Part shown: in pieces, positions 39,156-45,667 of the stretch
How the letters are laid out: the number at the start of each line of letters is the position of its first letter
Position numbering within the stretch: the first letter of the stretch is position 1
The notes under the pieces: model-generated
The model's database searches: none
Told to the model about the DNA's origin: nothing
What the model saw: only the letters and a program-made list of their open reading frames with translations
Position numbers and translations under genes: made by a program
Assembly: GCA_002424845.1 (NCBI GenBank)
Contig: DILD01000095.1
Coordinates: 1 to 45,667 of the forward strand
Direction: 5' to 3'
Source of the DNA: Thiobacillus denitrificans
GTDB taxonomy: Bacteria; Pseudomonadota; Gammaproteobacteria; Burkholderiales; Thiobacillaceae
Length of the DNA: 45,667 bases

Positions 39156-39602
39156 ATGAAAACCTTTTCCGCTAAAACGCATGAAGTCAAACGCGACTGG
39201 TTCGTGGTTGATGCCGATAACAAAGTGCTGGGTCGCCTGGCTTCCGAGATTGCTCGCCGTCTGCGCGGCAAGCATAAGCCCGAGTTCACGCCGCACATCG
39301 ACACCGGCGATTACATCGTGGTGGTCAACGCCAGCAAGATGGTGGTGACCGGCAACAAGGGCCTCGACAAGAAGTACTATCGTCACTCGGGCTACCCCGG
39401 CGGCCTCTACGAAACGAACTTCGACAAGATGCAGGAGCGTTTCCCCGGCCGTGCGCTGGAAAAGGCGGTCAAGGGCATGCTGCCCAAAGGCCCGCTCGGC
39501 TACGCCATGATCAAGAAAATGAAAATCTACGCGGGCGCGGACCATCCGCATGAGGCTCAACAGCCCCAGCCCCTCGACATCAACGTTAAGGCTGCATCAT
39601 GA
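39156..39602 (+). CDS. rplM: 50S ribosomal protein L13
   Basis: L13 is an early-assembly protein of the large subunit. The ATG at 39156 gives 148 residues beginning MKTFSAKTHEVKRDWFVVDA. Signatures are LGRLASEIARRLRGKHKPEF, YRHSGYPGG, and AVKGMLPKGPLG followed by KIYAGADHPHEAQQPQPLDI. It is a few residues longer than the common 142. Its stop overlaps the rpsI start as ATGA. Confidence 0.97.
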   Translation: MKTFSAKTHEVKRDWFVVDADNKVLGRLASEIARRLRGKHKPEFTPHIDTGDYIVVVNASKMVVTGNKGLDKKYYRHSGYPGGLYETNFDKMQERFPGRALEKAVKGMLPKGPLGYAMIKKMKIYAGADHPHEAQQPQPLDINVKAAS

Positions 39603-39991
39603 TCGGTAATTACAACTACGGTACGGGTCGCCGCAAGGAATCGGTTGCGCGCGTGTTCATGAAGGCCGGCAGCGGCAAGATCGTCGTTAACGACAAGCCG
39701 GTCGACGAGTATTTCTCGCGCGAAACCGGTCGCATGATCGTGCGCCAGCCGCTGGTGCTGACCGAAAATCTGGACAAGTTCGACATCATGGTCAACGTCG
39801 CAGGCGGCGGTGAGTCCGGCCAGGCCGGCGCGGTGCGCCACGGCATCACCCGTGCGCTGATCGAGTTCTCACCCGAGATGAAGCCGGTGCTGAAGGCGGC
39901 CGGCCTGGTAACCCGCGATGCACGCGAAGTCGAGCGCAAGAAAGTCGGCTTCCACAAGGCGCGTCGCCGCAAGCAGTTCTCCAAGCGTTAA
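39599..39991 (+). CDS. rpsI: 30S ribosomal protein S9
   Basis: S9 is a head protein whose C-terminal Arg tail contacts the P-site tRNA. The 130 residues show NYNYGTGRRKESVARVFMKAGSG, GGGESGQAGAVRHGITRALIEF, DAREVERKKVGFHKARRRKQFSKR and the terminal Lys-Arg. The start overlaps the rplM stop by 4 bases. It is followed by a terminator. Confidence 0.98.
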   Translation: MIGNYNYGTGRRKESVARVFMKAGSGKIVVNDKPVDEYFSRETGRMIVRQPLVLTENLDKFDIMVNVAGGGESGQAGAVRHGITRALIEFSPEMKPVLKAAGLVTRDAREVERKKVGFHKARRRKQFSKR

Positions 39992-40005
39992 TCTGCCTGT
40001 TGCAG

Positions 40006-40038
40006 AAAAAAGCCGTCCGATTCAGGGCGGCTTTTTTT
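40006..40038 (+). terminator. Terminator after rpsI
   Basis: AAAAAAGCCGTCC (40006-40018), loop GATTCA, GGGCGGCTTTTTT (40025-40037): an 8-bp GC-rich stem plus A-T extension and T-run, 14 bases after the stop. Confidence 0.92.
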
Positions 40039-40094
40039 ATATCTGCGTGCAAGGCTGTCTTACAATTCAGTCATTCATTGCAAGGATTTACACC

Positions 40095-41123
40095 ATGATC
40101 AAAGTCGGTATCGTCGGCGGTACGGGTTACACCGGGGTCGAACTGCTGCGCCTGCTGGCGCGCCACCCGCAGGTGGAACTGAAGGCCATCACCTCCCGCA
40201 AGGAAGCCGGCATGCCGGTGGCGGACATGTTCCCCAACCTGCGCGGGCGGGTGAAACTGGCGTTTTCCACCCCGGAAGACGCCGGGCTGGAACACTGCGA
40301 CGTGGTGTTCTTTGCCACGCCCAACGGCGTGGCGATGCAGCAGACGCGCGCGCTGCTCGATGCCGGCGTCAAGGTGATCGACCTGGCGGCGGATTTCCGT
40401 ATCAAGGACATCGCAGTGTGGGAGCAGTGGTACAAGATGGAACACGCCTGCCCCGACCTGGTGGCCGAGGCGGTGTACGGTCTGCCGGAAATCAACCGTG
40501 ACAAGATTCGGGGCGCGCGGCTGATTGCCAACCCGGGCTGCTATCCGACCGCGGTGCAGCTGGGCTTTCTGCCGCTGCTGGAATCCGGCGCGGTCGATAC
40601 CGGCTTTCTGGTGGCGGATGCCAAATCGGGCGTCTCCGGCGCCGGGCGCAAGCCGGAAACCCACATCCTGTTTGCCGAGGCGGCTGACAACTTCAAGGCT
40701 TATGCCGTCGGCGGTCATCGCCACTGGCCGGAGATCAAGCAGGGGCTGGAAATGTTTGCTGGCAAGGAGGTGGGCTTCACCTTCGTGCCGCACCTGACGC
40801 CACTGATACGCGGCATCCACGCGACGCTGTATGCGAAGGTGAGCGCCGATATCGACCTGCAAAGCCTGTTTGAGAAGCGCTACGCGAATGAGGCCTTCGT
40901 CGACGTGATGCCCGCAGGGGCTCATCCCGAAACCCGCTCGGTGCGGGGTGCCAATGTGTGCCGTATCGCGGTGCACCGACCGCAGGGCGGTGACACCGTG
41001 GTGGTGTTGTCTGTAATCGATAATCTGGTGAAAGGTGCGGCGGGACAGGCTGTACAGAACATGAACATCCTGTTCGACCTGCCGGAAGACACGGCGCTGA
41101 GTGATGTGGGTATGCTGCCCTAA
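40095..41123 (+). CDS. argC: N-acetyl-gamma-glutamyl-phosphate reductase
   Basis: ArgC catalyses the NADPH-dependent third step of arginine synthesis. The 342 residues contain the NAD(P) fold MIKVGIVGGTGYTGVELLRL, the catalytic cysteine in ANPGCYPTAVQLGFLPLL, and SGAGRKPETH and HRHWPEI downstream. The ATG at 40095 follows CAAGGA. A TACAAT at 40061-40066 may be its -10, with no good -35. The gene is isolated by the upstream rpsI terminator; this neighbourhood is common in betaproteobacteria. Confidence 0.97.
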   Translation: MIKVGIVGGTGYTGVELLRLLARHPQVELKAITSRKEAGMPVADMFPNLRGRVKLAFSTPEDAGLEHCDVVFFATPNGVAMQQTRALLDAGVKVIDLAADFRIKDIAVWEQWYKMEHACPDLVAEAVYGLPEINRDKIRGARLIANPGCYPTAVQLGFLPLLESGAVDTGFLVADAKSGVSGAGRKPETHILFAEAADNFKAYAVGGHRHWPEIKQGLEMFAGKEVGFTFVPHLTPLIRGIHATLYAKVSADIDLQSLFEKRYANEAFVDVMPAGAHPETRSVRGANVCRIAVHRPQGGDTVVVLSVIDNLVKGAAGQAVQNMNILFDLPEDTALSDVGMLP

Positions 41124-41204
41124 AGGCTGTTGCGCGCGGACGTATGCGGGGGAGTCGCGATCCCTTGTCCGGGCGGAACTCCGTGGCCAGAACAGGGTCT
41201 TTGC

Positions 41205-41232
41205 TTGACGCAAACCGGGTGATGCGGATAAT
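41205..41232 (+). promoter_or_regulatory. erpA promoter
   Basis: TTGACG (41205-41210) and GATAAT (41227-41232) with a 16-base spacer, 30 bases before the erpA start. A TAGGAGC ribosome binding site follows at about 41249-41255. I saw no clear IscR-type palindrome. Confidence 0.65.
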
Positions 41233-41261
41233 CACCCCACATATTTTCTAGGAGCATCACC

Positions 41262-41612
41262 ATGAACGCAGCAACCGAAATGGAGTCCCCGCTGATCTTT
41301 ACCGACAGCGCGGCCAGCAAAGTCAAAAGCCTGATCGACGAGGAAGGCAACCCAGACCTGAAACTGCGCGTGTTCGTTTCGGGCGGCGGCTGTTCCGGCT
41401 TCCAGTACGGCTTTACCTTCGACGAAGCGCAGAATGCCGACGATACCGTGATGGTGAAGAACGGCGTGACCCTGCTGGTCGATTCGATGAGCTTCCAGTA
41501 TCTGGTGGGCGCCGAGATCGATTATTCGGAAGGCCTCGAAGGCGCGCAGTTCGTGATCAAGAATCCGAACGCCACCACCACCTGCGGTTGCGGCTCGTCA
41601 TTCTCGGCGTAA
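41262..41612 (+). CDS. erpA: Iron-sulfur cluster insertion protein ErpA
   Basis: ErpA is an A-type carrier that delivers Fe-S clusters to apo-proteins such as those of isoprenoid synthesis and respiration. The 116 residues have the three ligand cysteines Cys44 (SGGGCSGFQYGF), Cys108 and Cys110 (TTCGCGSSF). SPLIFTDSAASKVKSLI is the family N-terminus. It is a single-gene unit with promoter and terminator. Confidence 0.95.
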   Translation: MNAATEMESPLIFTDSAASKVKSLIDEEGNPDLKLRVFVSGGGCSGFQYGFTFDEAQNADDTVMVKNGVTLLVDSMSFQYLVGAEIDYSEGLEGAQFVIKNPNATTTCGCGSSFSA

Positions 41613-41625
41613 GCGCTGATCCCGG

Positions 41626-41663
41626 CCAATGAAAAAAGCGGCTTCGGCCGCTTTTTTCATTGG
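41626..41663. terminator. Bidirectional terminator between erpA and anmK
   Basis: Seventeen bases (41626-41642) pair perfectly with 41647-41663 around a TTCG loop. The core stem GCGGC/GCCGC is flanked by six A and six T, so it works on both strands, for erpA and for the convergent anmK operon. Confidence 0.93.
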
Positions 41664-41699
41664 CGCGTCGTGGATGTGTCCCGCGATGTTGCAGCAGGT

Positions 41700-42818
41700 T
41701 CAAGCCGGGTGGATGGCCCCAAGGATACGCGGCCCACGCGCACCGGTGACCGTCGGCAAATTACCCGGCGCATGGTGCATGGTCTGTCGTGCCAGCCAGG
41801 CAAATGCGAGCGCTTCCATCCAGTCGGGGTCAATGCCGAGGGCGGTGGTCGTCGCTACCCGTACGCCTGGCAGGCGTGCGTCGATACGTTGCATCAGCCG
41901 GCTGTTGTGTGCGCCGCCGCCACAGACGTAGAGCTCCTGGACGCCGTGGCATTCGCGGTTGATCGCGTCGCACAGGCTCATGGCGGTGAATTCGAGCAGG
42001 GTAGCCTGCACGTCGGCAGGCGTGATGGCCGGACTGAGTCGGGCAAGGGTAGTGTCCAGCCAGTCCAGATTGAATTGTTCGCGCCCGGCACTCTTGGGCG
42101 GCGGCAGGGGTAGAAATGCGTGGCTGGCCAGCATGTCAAGCAGGCCGGCGTGGACTGTGCCGCTGGCTGCCCAAGTGCCGTCGTGATCGTAGTGTGAATC
42201 GCGGTGTCGCTTGATCCACGCATCCAGCAGCATGTTACCGGGGCCGGTGTCCCAGCCGTGTATCGAGCCGTCCGTCGGCAAATCGGTAATATTGGCGATG
42301 CCGCCAATGTTGGCGATGACGCGGTGGAAACTTGGGTGCCGCAGTGCCTGGGCGTGAAAAGCGGGTACTAGCGGTGCGCCCTGGCCGCCTGCTGCAATGT
42401 CGCGGCTACGGAAATCGGCAACAACCGTGATGCCGGTGAGTTCGGCCAGCAGGGCAGCATTGCCGATTTGCAGGGTGTAGCCGTCAGCAGGGCGGTGGCG
42501 CAGGGTCTGGCCGTGACAGCCGATCGCCCGCACCGAGTGCGAATCGACTCCGTCAAGAAGCGCCCTGACCGCGGTGGCGTACAAACGTGCCAGTTCATTG
42601 GCAGCAAGGGCGGCAAGATGAATTTCGTCGGGTTGTGGGGTGTGCAGCGCCAGCAGTTGTGTGCGCAGCCTGTCTGGGTAGGGGAGATAATGGGTATGGA
42701 TGAGCCGGAGTTGTCCAGCGCTGCCTGTTTCGGCAAGGGCGACATCGACGCCATCCAGGCTGGTGCCTGACATGAGACCGATGTAGTGCTCGGCCTCATG
42801 TTGGGTGTCTGCGCTCAA
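41700..42818 (-). CDS. anmK: Anhydro-N-acetylmuramic acid kinase
   Basis: AnmK cleaves and phosphorylates anhydro-MurNAc released from peptidoglycan, giving MurNAc-6-phosphate for recycling. The 372 residues show the ATP-binding opening YIGLMSGTSLDGVDVAL, AIGCHGQTLRHRP, VADFRSRDIAAGGQGAPLVP, IANIGGIANIT and GWDTGPGNMLLDAW, plus YVCGGGAHN late in the chain. It begins within the last 4 bases of the M23 peptidase gene (ATGA), so both wall-metabolism genes are coupled. Confidence 0.95.
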   Translation of the reverse strand: MSADTQHEAEHYIGLMSGTSLDGVDVALAETGSAGQLRLIHTHYLPYPDRLRTQLLALHTPQPDEIHLAALAANELARLYATAVRALLDGVDSHSVRAIGCHGQTLRHRPADGYTLQIGNAALLAELTGITVVADFRSRDIAAGGQGAPLVPAFHAQALRHPSFHRVIANIGGIANITDLPTDGSIHGWDTGPGNMLLDAWIKRHRDSHYDHDGTWAASGTVHAGLLDMLASHAFLPLPPPKSAGREQFNLDWLDTTLARLSPAITPADVQATLLEFTAMSLCDAINRECHGVQELYVCGGGAHNSRLMQRIDARLPGVRVATTTALGIDPDWMEALAFAWLARQTMHHAPGNLPTVTGARGPRILGAIHPA

Positions 42819-44131
42819 TCGAGTGCGGCGAGATTGGTGCCGCGGAGCAGGGCCAGTTTGTCAGACCAGTTGGATGTCTGTTCCATGAAGCGTGCCCGTT
42901 GAGCCGTAGCCAAAGGCGGTGCCCCCGGCAGTTTGATGGCCATGGGGTTTTGCGGTCGGCCCGCGATCCGTACTTCATAGTGCAGGTGTGGCCCGGTGGA
43001 AGCGCCGGTCGAGCCGACATAGGCGATCACCTGACCTTGGCTGACTGGGCTGCCAGAACGGAGTCCTGCGGCAAACTTGCTCAAATGGGCGTAGTAAGTT
43101 TCATAACCGTTCGAATGCCGAAGAATGACGAGATTGCCGTAGCCTCCCTTGCGGCCGGCAAATTTCACGACGGCGTCGCCAGTGGCTTTGACCCGGGTGC
43201 CTGTGGGCGCACCGAAATCGACGCCTGTGTGGGCACGGTGGAAGCCGTAAACGGGGTGCTTGCGCGAGTTGCTGAAGCTGGAGGTAACGCGGGAGAATTC
43301 GAGTGGCGAACGCAGGAAGCCTTTCTTCAGAGACTCGCCCTCGGGGGTGTAGTAAGCCTCGCGTCCCAAAGGGTCACGGTAAAGAACGGCGCGATAAGGC
43401 TTGCCAGCATTGACGTACTCTGCTGCCAGCAGCTGGCCGGCGGAAACGGGCTCACCGTTGCGATAGTTGACTGTGTAAATGACCGAGAACGTATCGCCAC
43501 GGCGCAAATCTTCGCGAAAGTCCAGGCTGGTGGAGAACGTTTCGGCCATCCGGTCGGCAATTTTGTCTGGGATGCCTGCGCTGTCGGTTGCACCGTAGAG
43601 TGACGAGAGGATACGGCCGGAGCGCATCACTACGCGGGTTTCCAGCAGATCACTGCTTTCTTCGGTGATAAAACTGTCGCCTTGTTTGCGTATCGTTAGG
43701 GCTGGTGCGTCGTTGCGCTCGAACTTGATGGACACCAACTGACCTTCTTGGGTCGTGGTAGCTTGAATGCGTTTGCCGGCGCGAATGCTGGAGGCCAGCT
43801 CGCGTACAGCGTCCGTGCCTAGCAGGCGCTGGATTTCCAGGTCGTCGATCTTGAGTCGCGACAGGGTGTGATTCAAAGTATCGCCGGACTGAACTACGCT
43901 TTCGCGTTCAAAAGTTCCGGTTCCGCTTGAGTTGGTCAACGCCGGCAAGGCGAGCGCTTCGGTAATGATTTCAGGCGTGATGTCGAGCGTATTGGTGTCG
44001 GGTGCAAGGCCAAAGGCAGCAACGACACCGAAAAGCGGCAGACTTGAAATAGCAACCATGGTACGCAGGCGGAAGCGGCGTTCCGCTCCACTCATGCGAT
44101 GGGTTAAGATTCTCAGCTTGGTGAGCGGCAT
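42815..44131 (-). CDS. M23-family peptidoglycan metallopeptidase (MepM-like)
   Basis: A zinc endopeptidase that cuts peptidoglycan cross-links for wall growth or division. The 438 residues have a membrane anchor/uncleaved signal (MVAISSLPLFGVVAAFGLA, about 25-43), an OapA/LysM-like segment (VVQSGDTLNHTLSRLKIDD), a middle domain, and the M23 domain with zinc ligands HTGVDFGAP (His and Asp near 306-310) and HLHYEV (near 382). It lacks the degeneracies of EnvC/NlpD-type activators. It starts at 44131, with AAAGGGGGG-like sequence upstream. It is divergent from tyrS. Confidence 0.9.
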   Translation of the reverse strand: MPLTKLRILTHRMSGAERRFRLRTMVAISSLPLFGVVAAFGLAPDTNTLDITPEIITEALALPALTNSSGTGTFERESVVQSGDTLNHTLSRLKIDDLEIQRLLGTDAVRELASSIRAGKRIQATTTQEGQLVSIKFERNDAPALTIRKQGDSFITEESSDLLETRVVMRSGRILSSLYGATDSAGIPDKIADRMAETFSTSLDFREDLRRGDTFSVIYTVNYRNGEPVSAGQLLAAEYVNAGKPYRAVLYRDPLGREAYYTPEGESLKKGFLRSPLEFSRVTSSFSNSRKHPVYGFHRAHTGVDFGAPTGTRVKATGDAVVKFAGRKGGYGNLVILRHSNGYETYYAHLSKFAAGLRSGSPVSQGQVIAYVGSTGASTGPHLHYEVRIAGRPQNPMAIKLPGAPPLATAQRARFMEQTSNWSDKLALLRGTNLAALD

Positions 44132-44290
44132 GTACCGTTTTCCCCCCTTGTAACGAGCGGGGAGTGTAACACAAACGCCCCTGAAGGTTTTTTCAATCCA
44201 AACAGCAGCTTGTGCGCTGTTGGGTAAAAATATATTTATGTTTTACGGCGAGCCCTGGGCAAACTTGACTCGTCACGGAGAGGAATTTTG

Positions 44291-45480
<1,190 letters not shown>

Positions 45481-45481
<1 letters not shown>

Positions 45482-45529
45482 AAATTATTTTGCGGAAACG
45501 GTTGACGGATCGTTTTGGCTCTGTAGAAT
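45481..45529 (+). promoter_or_regulatory. rRNA operon promoter with UP-like element
   Basis: TTGACG (45502-45507) and TAGAAT (45524-45529) with a 16-base spacer. The A/T-only tract 45481-45491, overlapping the tyrS stop, sits at about -46 to -55 like an UP element. A GC-rich discriminator (GCGCACC, 45530-45536) follows the -10, as in stringently controlled promoters. Confidence 0.85.
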
Positions 45530-45536
45530 GCGCACC

Positions 45537-45667
45537 TTCTCGAAACGCAGCGAGAACCGCGAAACGCGGGACCGGCTGCTAATCGATTGATCTTTAACAA
45601 TTTACATCCGATAGGTGTGGGTGTTGTTGCGGTAGCTGTCCTGGTTTTGGCCGGGGTGGCAACTAGC
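45537..45667 (+). ncRNA. rRNA operon leader with boxA (5' end of rrn transcript)
   Basis: Downstream of the promoter are two hairpins, TTCTCG (45537-45542)/CGAGAA (45551-45556) and CCGCG (45557-45561)/CGCGG (45565-45569), then TGATCTTTAACAA (45588-45600), a clear boxA antitermination signal of rRNA leaders. GATAGGTGTGGGTG (45610-45623) resembles boxC. The mature 16S rRNA is not reached before the window ends. Confidence 0.88.

Noticed and set aside
40071..41213. Long minus-strand open frame (380 codons) opposite argC
   Set aside because: Antisense to argC, Gln/His/Arg-rich with no recognisable domain or ribosome binding site.
45537..45667. Start of the 16S rRNA gene
   Set aside because: The conserved 16S 5' end (AGAGTTTGATC type) is not present; only leader sequence is in the window.

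Overview
The window is a chromosomal core segment of a Gram-negative bacterium, almost certainly a betaproteobacterium and probably of the Nitrosomonadales (Thiobacillus/Sulfuricella-like). This rests on gene order (infA inside the spc operon; rplM-rpsI-argC-erpA-anmK-M23 peptidase-tyrS-rrn; fmdB-DUF502-aspS-nudB), protein sequence character and GC-rich codon use. The genus is inference. No insertion sequence, prophage, CRISPR array, integrase or tRNA was seen, and no stretch over 300 bases lacks a gene.

Region 1 (1-13573) is the S10-spc-alpha ribosomal supercluster: rplC (5' truncated by the window edge), rplD, rplW, rplB, rpsS, rplV, rpsC, rplP, rpmC, rpsQ; a gap with a good sigma70 promoter and a long foldable leader; rplN, rplX, rplE, rpsN, rpsH, rplF, rplR, rpsE, rpmD, rplO, secY, infA, rpmJ; a gap with a perfect 22-bp palindrome and an extended -10 promoter; rpsM, rpsK, rpsD, rpoA, rplQ; and a strong terminator. 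It encodes ribosomal proteins, the Sec translocon channel, IF-1 and the RNA polymerase alpha subunit.

Region 2 (13600-26272) holds a SAM hydroxide adenosyltransferase-family gene convergent with a glycerate 2-kinase gene, an RND efflux adaptor/permease pair without an outer-membrane channel gene, an Ala-rich lipoprotein, a uvrA-pseudouridine synthase pair, a YajR-type MFS transporter and ssb.

Region 3 (26353-30563) is a tandem pair of paralogous TonB-dependent receptors, the most accessory-looking part of the window.

Region 4 (30626-38909) has fmdB, a DUF502 membrane protein, aspS (with residues expected of a non-discriminating AspRS), a REP-like inverted repeat, a DUF2322-like gene overlapping nudB, an EEP-family/ClsB pair for cardiolipin metabolism, a trimeric porin with its own promoter and terminator, a cysteine-cluster protein and an OsmC-family protein.

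Region 5 (39086-45667) has rplM-rpsI, argC, erpA, the overlapping anmK/M23 peptidase pair and tyrS. It ends in an rRNA operon promoter and leader (UP-like A/T tract, -35/-10, hairpins, boxA); the 16S gene itself lies beyond the edge.

No wholly new multi-gene system is evident. The most interesting signals are non-coding: the competing structures in the rplN leader, the palindrome at the rpsM promoter, the shielded ribosome binding site of rplM, the tandem repeat and -10 upstream of fmdB, a terminator running into the DUF502 start region, and the REP-like pair after aspS.
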